Positions 1 through 8,006 of a DNA stretch of 34,647 bases are shown here, piece by piece; positions within the stretch are counted from its first letter, which is position 1; every line of letters starts with the position of its first letter. Origin of the DNA: Xanthobacteraceae bacterium (GTDB lineage: Bacteria > Pseudomonadota > Alphaproteobacteria > Rhizobiales > Xanthobacteraceae); contig JAIESI010000053.1 in the NCBI GenBank assembly GCA_019746135.1, positions 1 through 34,647 on the forward strand, given 5' to 3'. The translations under genes and the position numbers were made by a program. The notes beneath the pieces were generated by a model. The model did no database searches. It saw only the letters and a list, made by a program, of their open reading frames with translations, and was not told the DNA's origin.

Positions 1-397
1 ACGCCGGATGATTCGAGGTTGAACATCTCGGAGACTACGCCACCCTCATTTCCAACCAACCCCGCGACGGCACCATCATCGGATTCTCAATTCACACTCT
101 TAGGTCAAAGTTACTAAGGACCCGTGGCCACGGTCGTGAAAATGCCGAACATGCCGCGACAGGTTCAGGAGCCTCCTAAGGGCGAGTGCTCGACCAGCCG
201 CGCGCACCGGTTGCGTGACCGGCAGCGAAGCGCCGCGGCGAAATGCACCTCGTCCATCGCGGCGCATGCGGATCCAAGTGCGCCGTCATCGTCATGCGAT
301 GATGGCTTTCGCCTTCGGCTCGACCAATCCTGCAGGTTGCATAAGGGACCGCTGACACTCCGCAACGGCCAGCCCAAGGCGGGGTCGCGGCGGCGGC
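1..397. other. no supportable gene
   Basis: Reading frames are open on both strands here, but none combines a ribosome binding site, alphaproteobacterial codon use and a recognisable protein. Frame 3 is open without a start codon from base 12 to about 180 and reads fairly naturally. It could be a decayed gene end, but I cannot support it. Confidence 0.5.
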
Positions 398-622
398 TCA
401 GCCCCGGAAACCGCCGGAGCTGACGAGGCGCTCGGTCATCCGGCGCTCGATTTCGTCGGTAAGGCGCCCGCCGGTGAGGCCGAGGTGAATGGCGATTTCG
501 TGCTCCGCCCGGTGCTGCCGCCATTGCAGGAAGCGACGCAGCAGCCGGCGGAACGCGCCGGGCCGGGAGACGGTGCGCAGCGCCCGGCGGTGGGCAAAAT
601 CGGCATCGGCGAGAACAGACAT
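398..622 (-). CDS. small basic hypothetical protein (74 aa), divergent from LysR regulator
   Basis: The start is supported by a strong ribosome binding site, AAGGAG, seven bases before the ATG at 622. The protein is short and Arg-rich. Its central helix (about residues 20-45, Arg/Trp/His-rich) precedes an acidic-basic amphipathic end. This loosely recalls the small Arg-rich DUF1127-type proteins of rhizobia, but the DUF1127 core is not clearly present, so I leave it unassigned. It is transcribed away from the LysR-type gene at 741 across a 118-bp gap, the usual layout for a LysR target gene, so control by that regulator is a reasonable inference. No signal peptide or membrane segment is visible. 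Confidence 0.6.
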   Translation of the reverse strand: MSVLADADFAHRRALRTVSRPGAFRRLLRRFLQWRQHRAEHEIAIHLGLTGGRLTDEIERRMTERLVSSGGFRG

Positions 623-740
623 GGTCGATCTCCTTATGAATGAATAATTTTCACCTGATGCTCATGACCTCAGCCGTATATGGCTTTGCTTTTCGGGGCC
701 CACAAACGATATGATTTCCTCCGTTAAGTGAGAATTCCTC
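623..740. promoter_or_regulatory. divergent promoter region between small protein and LysR gene
   Basis: This is a 118-bp AT-richer gap between two divergent genes. It contains the interrupted dyad TGAA-N9-TTCA at 637-653, close to the minus-strand gene start. LysR-type regulators usually bind such dyads near their own promoter. The site is a candidate from position and symmetry only. Confidence 0.35.
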
Positions 741-1724
741 ATGTATAAGATGCCGCCGCTCAATGCGCTGCGGGCCTTCGAGGCCGCCGCCCGGCATGTG
801 AGCCTGGCCAGGGCGGCGCAGGAGTTGAACGTCAGTCCGGGCGCGGTCAGCCATCAGATCCGCGCGCTGGAGGCGCACCTGGGGATCGAACTGTTCGAGC
901 GGCGCGTGCGTGCCATCGCGCTGACGCCGGCGGCCAAGCTGCTCTATCCCGGCCTGCAGAACGGCTTTCTGCAAATCCAGGAGGCGGTCGCGAGCCTCCG
1001 GCATGCGGCCAACGAGCGCGTGCTGGTGGTCTCAACGCCGCCCGGCCTGACCTCGAAGTGGCTGGCGGCGCGGCTCTACCGCTTTGCCAACGCCCATCCG
1101 GAGATCGAGGTCCGCATCTCCTCCTCGCTGACCAATGCCAATTTCACCACCGACGGCGTCGACGTCGCGGTCCGCCACCTCGCCGCCCGGCCGGACGACG
1201 ACGCAAGCCTGCTCATCGAGCGGCTGGTGGAGTTGTCGCTGGTGCCGGTATGCAGTCCGCGGCTTCACGAGCAGCATGGCCGGCCGCGCACGGCGGGAGC
1301 GCTGGCCCGCATGCCGCTCATTCACGACGACTCGCTTGTGGGCCGCGCCAGGATCCCGACATGGTCCGACTGGTTCAGCGCCGCGGGCCTGCCTTCCGTC
1401 GAGATCGGCCGCGGGCTGCGCTTCAACAGCTCCGACCACGCGCTCGATGCGGCCGGCGAAGGCGCCGGCGTGCTGCTGGCCCATGATCTCCTGGCCTATG
1501 ACGACCTGCGCACCGGGCGGCTGATCATCCCGGTCGCGCAGCCGATCGCGTCAGGCCGCGCCTACCATGTCGTCTGTCCCCGGCACCGCAGCGCGGTGCC
1601 GCAGGTGCGGGCGTTTCGCGACTGGATCAAGCAGGAGGTGGCGGCGCTCGATTGGGCGCCGATCCGCGGCAAGGCGATACCCGCGCGCGGGCGCAAATCG
1701 GCGCGCACCCGAAGCGCGCCGTAG
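741..1724 (+). CDS. LysR-family transcriptional regulator, GcvA-like subgroup
   Basis: The N-terminal winged helix-turn-helix (about residues 5-65) has the typical LysR pattern: LNALRAFEAAARH, then SLARAAQELNVSPGAVSHQI, then the LGIELFER turn. The PPLNALRAFE opening and SPGAVSHQIRALE recognition helix are typical of the GcvA-like branch. A substrate-binding domain (about 90-300) follows. At 327 aa it is slightly longer than usual because of an Arg/Lys-rich tail of about 25 residues. It probably acts as a cytoplasmic DNA-binding regulator with a small-molecule co-inducer. Candidate targets are the divergent small gene at 622 and the downstream dioxygenase at 1890. The effector cannot be read from the sequence. 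Confidence 0.92.
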   Translation: MYKMPPLNALRAFEAAARHVSLARAAQELNVSPGAVSHQIRALEAHLGIELFERRVRAIALTPAAKLLYPGLQNGFLQIQEAVASLRHAANERVLVVSTPPGLTSKWLAARLYRFANAHPEIEVRISSSLTNANFTTDGVDVAVRHLAARPDDDASLLIERLVELSLVPVCSPRLHEQHGRPRTAGALARMPLIHDDSLVGRARIPTWSDWFSAAGLPSVEIGRGLRFNSSDHALDAAGEGAGVLLAHDLLAYDDLRTGRLIIPVAQPIASGRAYHVVCPRHRSAVPQVRAFRDWIKQEVAALDWAPIRGKAIPARGRKSARTRSAP

Positions 1725-1889
1725 CCGGAAGCGCGCGGCGGCGGTTCGGCTCAACCCGTCGCGCGGCCGGAAGGGGCTCCGGGTCGCGGCCATGGTGTCG
1801 GAATGCGGTGATAGAACACAAAGGGCGAGAACACGTGGCGATGGCCGAGCGCCATGGCAAGTCGATCGGACATCGAGGAGTGACAGCCA

Positions 1890-2561
1890 ATGGCGACTTA
1901 TTCGATAGGCGACCTTAGCCGTCGTGAAATCCTGAAAATGTCCGCGGTGCTCGGCGTCGCGAGCGCCGCCTCGACCAGGCTTGCGGCTGCGCAAACGGCC
2001 TGGCGGCGCACGCCAGAGCAGATACTGGGTCCTTTTTATCCGATGAGAACGCTTGACCAAAATGCCGATCTGACAAAGGTCCCCGGCCGACCGGGGCGCG
2101 CGGCGGGCCTCGTCCTCAATGTCATGGGGCAGGTGCTCAATCTGAAGGGAGAGCCGGTTCGCAACGCGAAGGTCGAAATCTGGCAGGCCAACACGTACGG
2201 ACGCTATGCGCACCCGAGCGATCACAATACCGCGCCGCTCGATCCGAACTTTGAAGGATCGGCGCTTCTGACGACTGACAACGACGGCCGTTATCGATTC
2301 AAGACGATCAAGCCCGCCGCTTATCCTGCAGGGCCCAACAGGATGCGGCCAGCACACATTCACTTCCAGGTTTCAGGTCGGCAGGACAGACTTGTGACCC
2401 AGATGTATTTTGAAGGTGACCCTTACCTCGAACCGGATCGGTTTTTTCAGACCGCATTGGAGCAAAAGGATTTGCTTGTCGCCAAACTGTTGCAGCCAAC
2501 ACCGGAGATGGAGCCGGAGTCGAAATTGGCGGTGTTCAACATCGTACTGAATGCCGGCTAA
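1890..2561 (+). CDS. Tat-exported intradiol ring-cleavage dioxygenase (protocatechuate 3,4-dioxygenase beta-like)
   Basis: A 223-aa protein of the intradiol dioxygenase family, which uses non-heme Fe(III) to open catechol-type rings between the two hydroxyls. The four expected iron ligands are visible by motif: Tyr106 (GRYAH), Tyr145 (AAYPAG), His156 and His158 (RPAHIHF). The N-terminus carries a Tat motif SRREILK (residues 10-16), a short hydrophobic stretch and an Ala-rich cleavage region near AAAQ, so export to the periplasm is predicted. Classical PcaH and CatA enzymes are cytoplasmic. GAGGAG lies nine bases before the ATG. There is no PcaG-like alpha partner next door, so the protein may form homomers. 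The substrate is unknown; an aryl ether or lignin-derived catechol is possible. Confidence 0.88.
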   Translation: MATYSIGDLSRREILKMSAVLGVASAASTRLAAAQTAWRRTPEQILGPFYPMRTLDQNADLTKVPGRPGRAAGLVLNVMGQVLNLKGEPVRNAKVEIWQANTYGRYAHPSDHNTAPLDPNFEGSALLTTDNDGRYRFKTIKPAAYPAGPNRMRPAHIHFQVSGRQDRLVTQMYFEGDPYLEPDRFFQTALEQKDLLVAKLLQPTPEMEPESKLAVFNIVLNAG

Positions 2562-2994
2562 AGCGCGATGAGGTTGAGTCGAGTCGATGCAGCCACCGGT
2601 TCGTTCCCGCGCAAGCGGGAGCCCAGGGCCAAATGCCAGGCCTGAATCGTGGCGCCGGGTCCGCACTTTCGTGGGGACGTTGCTATGGCGGCGCAACGCA
2701 GGTTGGAGGTGCTTGATCGAGCCCGCCGCGTGGACGCGCGTGAACCGCAGGGTCGATCGCGTGCCCAGAGGGACCCCTACCCCGGCCCTCTCGCCGGCAG
2801 GGATCGCGTCCGCTGTTCGATCGCACGCGAAGGCAGAGCGAAGGCATACACGAGGACGAGGCGGCTGAGGCTCTGCGGTCGCCATCGGGGGACAAGCCGA
2901 CAGCAAAACATTGTCGGGCCCGATGGCTTTCAGCCCTTCCGCACCGACGATCCGAAACGCTACCATGCGCTGTCCTCCGGCCGAGGAGGCTGGC
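2562..2994. other. intergenic region without a gene; short REP-like hairpins
   Basis: No convincing gene is present in these 433 bp. A small palindrome (TCCCGC, GCAA loop, GCGGGA; 2605-2620) looks like a REP element. A C-rich stretch around 2771-2803 resembles a degenerate copy of the repeat that frames the DUF559 gene at 17.4 kb. The promoter of the next gene should lie near the right end. Confidence 0.5.
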
Positions 2995-3996
2995 ATGAGA
3001 CGGCGAGAGTTTCTCGGTGTGCTCAGCGGCGCGGCCGCGAGTTGGCCGCCGGCGGTGCGCGCACAGCAACCCAAAGCGCAAAGAATCGCGATTTTTCATC
3101 CAGCCATCCCGACAACCCTGCTCACCGAAACGGGCGGGGGCAGCGCATGGCGCGCGTTTTTCGGCGAGCTTCGCCGCCTGGGCTACGTCGAGGGAGATAA
3201 TCTGATCATCGAACGCTATTCCGCCGAGGGGCATCACGAGCGTTACGCTGCTATTGCCCGGGAGATCGTGGCTCGCAACCCGGATGTCATCGTCACCGGC
3301 ACCAATCCCGTCGTGACCGCCTTCAAGGCAACGACCAGCACCATACCGGTTGTTGCGTTCATGCTCGATCCGCTGCACGCAGGGCTGGTCACCAGCCTGG
3401 GCCGGCCCGGCGGCAATCTCACCGGCATCACCCTGGATGCCGGCGTCGAGGTCTGGGGAAAGCGCCTCGAGATCCTGAAAGAAGCCATCCCTTCGACAGC
3501 CAAGGCGGCCTTTCTGGGGATGCGTGGCGGGTGGGAGGGTATGTCCGGGCAAGTGTTACGAGACGCCGCCGCTCGCCTGGGCATTTCGCTGACCTTTACG
3601 CTTCCGGAGAACGGAACTCGCTCGGAGATCGAGCGCGTGTTCGCGGCGCTGGAGCAGCAGCGGCCGGACGCCCTGCTGGTCAGCGGCGAAGGCGACCTTT
3701 ACGCCAACCGCCAGCTGATCGCCGAACTCTCCGTCAAGAAGCGCTTGCCGACGATGTGTCCGTACCGCGATCACGTCGAGGCCGGTGCGCTGATGGGCTA
3801 TGCCGTCGATCTCGCCGAACTGCTCAGGCGCATGGCCGAAGATGTGCACCAAATTCTCAAAGGAGCCAAACCGGGCGACATCCCGATTTATCAGCCGACC
3901 AAGTTCGAGCTCCTGATCAACCTGAAAACCGTCAAGGCACTTGACCTCGCATTGCCACCGGCGCTGCTGGCTCGCGCGGATCGGGTGATCGAATAG
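2995..3996 (+). CDS. ABC transporter substrate-binding protein (PF04392 ABC_sub_bind family)
   Basis: A 333-aa protein with an N-terminal Tat-like signal (MRRREFLGVLSGAAAS, then an AVRAQQ cleavage region) followed by a two-lobed periplasmic-binding fold. Family landmarks include the GYVEGDNLIIE stretch, ARNPDVIVTGTNP, the LGRPGGNLTGITL loop and a C-terminal INLKTVKALDLALPP motif. The start at 2995 is chosen over in-frame upstream ATGs because GAGGAGG lies just before it and the signal peptide begins there. It should deliver a small solute to an ABC importer, but no permease or ATPase gene is adjacent. Orphan copies of this family are common in Bradyrhizobium-type genomes. The substrate is unknown. 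Confidence 0.9.
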   Translation: MRRREFLGVLSGAAASWPPAVRAQQPKAQRIAIFHPAIPTTLLTETGGGSAWRAFFGELRRLGYVEGDNLIIERYSAEGHHERYAAIAREIVARNPDVIVTGTNPVVTAFKATTSTIPVVAFMLDPLHAGLVTSLGRPGGNLTGITLDAGVEVWGKRLEILKEAIPSTAKAAFLGMRGGWEGMSGQVLRDAAARLGISLTFTLPENGTRSEIERVFAALEQQRPDALLVSGEGDLYANRQLIAELSVKKRLPTMCPYRDHVEAGALMGYAVDLAELLRRMAEDVHQILKGAKPGDIPIYQPTKFELLINLKTVKALDLALPPALLARADRVIE

Positions 3997-4073
3997 CGAT
4001 CCTGTGCTGCTGCGGCGCATCCGGCTGCTTCCGGCATTCAGCAGCATCATCCGCTGGCCGGATCGATCTCGGC

Positions 4074-5429
4074 CTACAAGCGGCGCCTGAAGCGAAGGAG
4101 GCCGTTGGCCGAGGCGGCCGCGGTCAGGCCGGCGGTGCCGAACGGTGCCAGTCTTGGCCGATCGCCGGCGGGCCGCGACTTCGCAACGCTTTCCTGCCAC
4201 AACCCGCGCGACGACCAGATCAAGACCGCGAGCGGGACGACGAGCACGAGCGTGCCCCAGACCGGCAGGCTGCTCCAAACCGCCCATCCGCTGAAGCTTC
4301 GGCCCACCAAGTCATTCGACGTCGCGGTGGTCATCACAAAACTCAGCAACAGAAACGCCGCGTAAAAGCCGCGCCGCGATGGATCCCTGATCAGGGCCGC
4401 GACCAGCAGCGAATAAGGCAGGGCCAGCCCGATGAAATGCGACGTGCTGCTGACCGGCGACAGCAGAAGCGCGCTGACGACAAGCAAGGCGCCGTCGACG
4501 GCGATCAGGCGGTCATGCCGCTGCGATTTGAGCATCACGCCGCCGACGAAGAGAATAAACATGCCCATGACGCCGGCGAGCGCGGTTGCAAAAGGCCTGG
4601 ACTGCACAATGGAAAGGACGACCTCCGGCGGCTGTTGCTCATGCACCCCGGTGAAAAGGCGCACGATTGCGGCGTGGAAGCTCTGGTTCATCGGGCTGTC
4701 GCTCGTCCAGAAGCCCGGCTGCAAGTTCATCGGCGCGAGCACAACCTCGCGAAGCCAAACCGTGATGTGCCACTCCGTCTCCGGCGGCAGCAGGATGTCC
4801 GGCAGCAACGAAAGAACAACGAGGACCGCCGTGAAAACACCGGCGGCGGCAAACCGGCGTTTGAACAGAAGATAAGGAAGAAAGATCACCGGCGTGACCT
4901 TGAGGGCCGCCGCGGTGGCAAGGCTTGCGGCTCCGAGCCGCGAACATCCACTCATGAGTCCGAGAAGGCCGAGGAAAATGAAGGCGGCGGCAACGCTGTC
5001 GTAGGCCTGGTTGGCCAGCACCGAGAGAACGAACTTGAGGCTGAGCACGAACGCCAGGATCCGGAAGGCGGTCAACTCGCCTTCGCTCCACTCGCCCGGA
5101 AACGAGCGCCGCATCAACGCCTCGCACAGACGCAGCGATGCAGCGGCGGTGCCAATGACGACAAGATACCAGATGACCACCTTCAGCTGCGCCGGCAGCT
5201 GCGCCAGCGGGGTCCACAGCAGGGCAAAGAATGGCGGGTAGACGTAGATCACGCCGTCGCAGAGCCGCGGCGTCCGGCCTTGCAACATGCAGTCGGCGGC
5301 GGCGGAAAAAACCGCCGATCCGGCGCCGCGCTCGAACCGTGGAAAGTAAGCCGCGATGGCGAGTGCAGCACCAAGCCAAATCAGGCGGCGCTGCGATCCA
5401 TGCGACAATTGCCAAGCCCGCGTCTGCAA
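4074..5429 (-). CDS. GT87-like (DUF2029) integral-membrane glycosyltransferase
   Basis: A 451-aa polytopic membrane protein with around ten hydrophobic segments. The first membrane segment is followed by an acidic loop (FSAAADCMLQG) and a YVYPPFFALLWTPLAQLP stretch, characteristic of the GT87/DUF2029 family. That family uses polyprenyl-phosphate sugars to build cell-envelope glycans in the periplasm. The tail (about 415-451) is Arg-rich and cytoplasmic. The reading frame has no ATG at its beginning; a TTG at 5429 preceded by GGAG is the best start. It is convergent with the substrate-binding gene ending at 3996. The acceptor is unknown. Confidence 0.82.
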   Translation of the reverse strand: MQTRAWQLSHGSQRRLIWLGAALAIAAYFPRFERGAGSAVFSAAADCMLQGRTPRLCDGVIYVYPPFFALLWTPLAQLPAQLKVVIWYLVVIGTAAASLRLCEALMRRSFPGEWSEGELTAFRILAFVLSLKFVLSVLANQAYDSVAAAFIFLGLLGLMSGCSRLGAASLATAAALKVTPVIFLPYLLFKRRFAAAGVFTAVLVVLSLLPDILLPPETEWHITVWLREVVLAPMNLQPGFWTSDSPMNQSFHAAIVRLFTGVHEQQPPEVVLSIVQSRPFATALAGVMGMFILFVGGVMLKSQRHDRLIAVDGALLVVSALLLSPVSSTSHFIGLALPYSLLVAALIRDPSRRGFYAAFLLLSFVMTTATSNDLVGRSFSGWAVWSSLPVWGTLVLVVPLAVLIWSSRGLWQESVAKSRPAGDRPRLAPFGTAGLTAAASANGLLRFRRRL

Positions 5430-5499
5430 AGCCCGCGCTCCACGAGATCAGTTGTGATTTTGAAGAAGGCGCGCGGCGCGGCTTGAATGGGTCAAGCGC

Positions 5500-5522
5500 G
5501 CAGCGCCGGAGTCCGGCGCTGC
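5500..5522 (-). terminator. perfect inverted repeat, possible terminator
   Basis: GCAGCGCCGGA and its exact complement are separated by one base, giving an 11-bp stem about 100 bases past the stop of the small secreted-protein gene at 5618. There is no T-run, so Rho-independent termination is uncertain. Confidence 0.35.
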
Positions 5523-5617
5523 TTCCGCCGCTTCAATGGCCGAGAGCCCAACATCGAGGCCGTGTTTACACGTGCCGCCGGCGCGCCTTCATCGCCGTGC
5601 CGCGCGCGACGTTGGCA

Positions 5618-5905
5618 TTAGCCTCCACGGTACGGCTTACACGCGCCATCCTGCCATGTGTAGTTGGGATTGCTGCAGGAGATCGCGCCGTTCCGGCCTC
5701 TGGTGGGACGGACCACATCGCCACCGAAGTTGGGCGCATAGTACGAGCCGGGATCACGGTACCTGCCGTAGTATCCCTGCAATGACACGCAGCGATGGCC
5801 ATTGAAATACGCGCCGCGCCCGCAGCCGTCGCGAGCTTCAGCGGTCGAAACCATCGTCACCGCGGCCGTCGCGGCAGCGGCAACCAACAGAGCGAGGCGA
5901 ATCAT
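5618..5905 (-). CDS. small secreted Gly/Tyr/Cys-containing protein (95 aa)
   Basis: The protein begins with a clear Sec signal peptide (MIRLALLVAAAATAAVT, cleavage near STAEA-R). The mature part of about 70 residues is Gly-, Tyr- and Arg-rich with four cysteines: CGRGAYFNGHRC near its start and a C-terminal pair in ISCSNPNYTWQDGAC. This fits the small GCG/CRPN-like secreted proteins common in Bradyrhizobium, probably disulfide-bonded in the periplasm. The start at 5905 is preferred over one 45 bases upstream because GAGGAGG precedes it with good spacing and the signal peptide starts there. The function is unknown. Confidence 0.78.
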   Translation of the reverse strand: MIRLALLVAAAATAAVTMVSTAEARDGCGRGAYFNGHRCVSLQGYYGRYRDPGSYYAPNFGGDVVRPTRGRNGAISCSNPNYTWQDGACKPYRGG

Positions 5906-6378
5906 CGTGTTGTTCCTCCTCAGGTCGCCCCTGACGAACCCAACAAACAACCAACATCAACTGTAAAAGATGCGTGGTGCGGCAAATAAACCGAGGCGAC
6001 CGAGCGAGGCTTGTTGCACTGCACGATCGGAGACGAGAGCCACGCCCCTCCCAATCGGGTGCGCACCGCGGGCCTCTGGTCGCGTCGAAGTCGTCGCGCT
6101 TAAATGTCGCGGCGTTTTTATGCCGGATGTTGCCGTCACTTGCCCTGCGTTGCGAGCCCGACAGAGTCTTGCCTCATTGCCGATTATTGTTCTCGCCGTT
6201 GTTCCTCTCAAACAACCCGGCTGCCCTGCGCTGCCCCACATGCCCCCTCGGGTGCGCAGGGCGGCGGTTGATGAGGCCCGCGGCGAGCCTTGCAGGGCTT
6301 TGCCCGCGCAGCTCGGCGCAGCAGCTCACCAACCCGGCGCGTGCGCTCGCGCTGTCCGGAAGGTCATCCTGGCTACGA
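5906..6378. other. no supportable gene
   Basis: Apart from the promoter region of the secreted-protein gene just above 5905, these 473 bp show only mutually overlapping open frames with no ribosome binding sites or recognisable products. The right edge runs into a decayed RND-pump gene end, so the stretch may be degenerate DNA. Confidence 0.45.
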
Positions 6379-6465
6379 TCAGCCCGTCGCCGGCCGGCCC
6401 AATCGCAGCGTCTGCACCGCGCGGCTGCCGCCGAGCTTGTAATGCAGCCGGTCGAGCAGCACGGT
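6379..6465 (-). pseudogene. remnant of the C-terminus of an RND efflux pump gene
   Basis: On the minus strand this reads VLLDRLHYKLGGSRAVQTLR, then LGRPATG and a stop at 6379-6381. The intact MdtC-like pump at 14172-17300 ends LLLDRLHHRLGGGRAVQTLR, then a five-residue insert and LGRPAPG. The nucleotide similarity is also clear (compare 6390-6450 with 14180-14250). No upstream pump sequence remains in frame, so this is a fragment of a related gene copy rather than a functional gene. Confidence 0.7.
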
Positions 6466-6546
6466 CGGCGGTTCACCTTCGCAGGCTGCTCAATCGAGGT
6501 TACGCGCGACGTGATCGGCCTCTCGGCGAACCGCAGGCCATAAAAT

Positions 6547-6789
6547 TCATACGACGATCTGCTGTATTGCCGCGATGATCTGACGACCGCGCACCGTCGT
6601 GCTGGTGTGCGTGGGCCGCGTAAATCGATTGAAATAGATCAAGCCGCGCTGCCTGAGCGCCTGGAGGGTTCGCAGCTCCCGAATGCCCGCCTTTGTTCTC
6701 CTCGGCGTTTGAGCGTGCTGCATCAGCGTCGCAAGCATAGAGGGGGTCAGCGACACGCCAGGCACAGTGGAACGGACAGAGTGCTTCAT
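6547..6789 (-). CDS. hypothetical protein (80 aa), winged-helix-like C-terminus
   Basis: GAGGGG lies five to six bases before the ATG at 6789. The middle (about 28-58, TKAGIRELRTLQALRQRGLI) looks like two helices. It is followed by a basic loop and a TTVRGRQIIAAIQQ helix, a layout that recalls small winged-helix proteins of the type described as 'transcriptional regulator-like' in rhizobia. No family can be named with confidence. The gene lies just upstream of, and on the same strand as, the RND remnant. Codon use is compatible with the neighbours. Confidence 0.55.
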   Translation of the reverse strand: MKHSVRSTVPGVSLTPSMLATLMQHAQTPRRTKAGIRELRTLQALRQRGLIYFNRFTRPTHTSTTVRGRQIIAAIQQIVV

Positions 6790-6901
6790 GCTTCCCCTCG
6801 GATGGTTGTCCTCTCAGCATTTCGCTCAACAGCGAAGCACTCAATATTGTCCGGCCTCTCGCTCGGTCGCCTCGGGGCGTATGTCAATCTCAGCGTCAAG
6901 A

Positions 6902-7078
6902 CTATGATCGGGATCGCTGTACGGGAAGCAGCTTGCCTTGCAACGCGCGCTCTGACGCCAGCTTTCGATAGGCGGCGGCCTGGTTCAGCAGATTTGTCTT
7001 CAGCTTCAGGTCGGCTTCTTTTTGCGCCAACTGCTCGAAGCTGAGCGCCTTTTCCAGATATTCCGCGACCATCTTCAT
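6902..7078 (-). CDS. small helical hypothetical protein (58 aa)
   Basis: The protein MKMVAEYLEKALSFEQLA... is almost wholly helical with heptad-like Leu/Ala spacing and a short basic tail. A very similar pattern (an EYLEKA.. FE.LA.. AAYRKLA core) is, from memory, widespread among tiny uncharacterised proteins of Bradyrhizobium. A GGAG about eight bases upstream supports the start at 7078. An in-frame start at 7162 would add 28 residues of poor coding character. It is cytoplasmic and of unknown function, and may be a stress-related coiled-coil protein. Confidence 0.65.
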   Translation of the reverse strand: MKMVAEYLEKALSFEQLAQKEADLKLKTNLLNQAAAYRKLASERALQGKLLPVQRSRS

Positions 7079-7182
7079 GGTGACGCTCCCGAATTTTTTC
7101 TCGCCCAGAGCCAAACGACCGTGGCTCTTGGCCCCTCTCGGCGGCATGCAAATCGCGCGCACCTTACCGAGTTCGAAGCGGA

Positions 7183-7551
7183 TTATTTTTTTGATTTGTT
7201 GGGGCGATCCTTGCGAAAAGCGCGGAACTCTCCCGGCCCGCCGATCAAACGTCGTTTTCGCTTGGCCCGTATTGCCGCCGTTGCCGATCGATCGGACAGG
7301 CGATCGATTTCCTCCCCCGCCATTGCCGAGGCCACGGAGGCCGAGCGTTCACTGGGGCGGCCACGCGGGCCGGAAACCAACAGGCCGAGCTCTACGAGCC
7401 GCACGATCGCTGCCGGGCGCGCTGGCTTGTCGTCCTGTCGCCCACGCCAGGCATCCACGGCAGACAAAAATGGCTGATGGCAGCGCAGGCCGACGCGTGT
7501 GGCCGGCCGCAGCGAGCGCGCATCCCCCCGGCGCTTTGCCTTGTTCGCCAT
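7183..7551 (-). CDS. ribbon-helix-helix-like DNA-binding protein (122 aa), candidate autoregulator
   Basis: Residues about 18-57 fit a ribbon-helix-helix domain: a short strand (RVGLRC), a first helix (PFLSAVDAWRGRQ), a turn, then the second helix AAIVRLVELGL, which closely follows the typical RHH ending. The rest is basic and low-complexity with a Lys/Arg-rich tail. The ATG at 7551 is preceded by GGGA at short spacing. Only nine bases separate the ATG from two direct repeats (7561-7598), a layout expected of an autoregulated RHH repressor. No toxin gene is adjacent, so an antitoxin role is not supported. The family call rests on pattern only. Confidence 0.62.
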   Translation of the reverse strand: MANKAKRRGDARSLRPATRVGLRCHQPFLSAVDAWRGRQDDKPARPAAIVRLVELGLLVSGPRGRPSERSASVASAMAGEEIDRLSDRSATAAIRAKRKRRLIGGPGEFRAFRKDRPNKSKK

Positions 7552-7560
7552 GTTTCCCTG

Positions 7561-7598
7561 TTAACAGAGTTTCACGCCACTTAACAGAGTTTGACGCC
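7561..7598 (-). promoter_or_regulatory. two 18-bp direct repeats, candidate operator
   Basis: TTAACAGAGTTTCACGCC (7561-7578) and TTAACAGAGTTTGACGCC (7581-7598) differ at one position and have a period of 20 bp, about two helical turns. They sit directly upstream of the RHH-like gene's start at 7551. RHH proteins often bind tandem repeats as dimers side by side. The operator role is inferred. Confidence 0.5.
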
Positions 7599-7628
7599 GC
7601 GCGGCATCGGCGGCGGACAGCATCCGGC

Positions 7629-7868
7629 CTATCGCTCGATATCGACGAGGTGATGCTCGCGGCGAAGATCCGTCACGATTGCGCCGATAGCGCGCCTGCA
7701 CTCGTCCAAAACGGTCATGCCCATCCGCGGCTGGGCATGGACGCCCCAGCCGCCTTCGCTTCCCTCCGGAACGACCACGACGCGAGCGAGCGCCGCGCAT
7801 GCAGGGGTCTCGCGCAGCCGCTCCGTGATCATCGCCTCCAGTTCGGCCGCGCTCTTTCCGGCCGTCAT
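7629..7868 (-). CDS. small hypothetical protein (79 aa)
   Basis: GGGGAG lies about five bases before the ATG at 7868, and the product begins MTAGKSAAELEAMITERL. It has a predicted helix, a beta segment (CAALARVVVVPE), a Gly/Trp loop and a C-terminal helix (TVLDECRRAIGAIVTDLR). This alpha/beta layout suggests a small folded cytoplasmic protein. The start 45 bases upstream adds non-conserved-looking residues and lacks a better ribosome site. I do not recognise the family. It belongs to the run of small minus-strand orphan genes between 6.5 and 8.3 kb. Confidence 0.6.
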   Translation of the reverse strand: MTAGKSAAELEAMITERLRETPACAALARVVVVPEGSEGGWGVHAQPRMGMTVLDECRRAIGAIVTDLRREHHLVDIER

Positions 7869-8006
7869 GCGCGCTCCCCAAACCGGAGAAAGCCTGCCAT
7901 GACCGTACTCCAAACTACCGTGTTGTTCTCATATGGGAGCTGTCCGCTTGTAGCGCCAAGCGGACTGCCCGGCGCATGCCGATCCAGACGAACCGCAAGG
8001 GCGAAC

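Noticed and set aside
12..182. Start-less open frame at the window's left end
   Set aside because: Reads moderately protein-like but has a stop at 9-11 and no start; cannot be supported.
4437..5486. 349-codon plus-strand frame antisense to GT87-like gene
   Set aside because: Composition of an antisense frame; the minus frame gives a clear polytopic membrane protein.
7561..7598. Repeats considered as a CRISPR or tandem array
   Set aside because: Only two units with 2-bp spacer; position fits an operator better.
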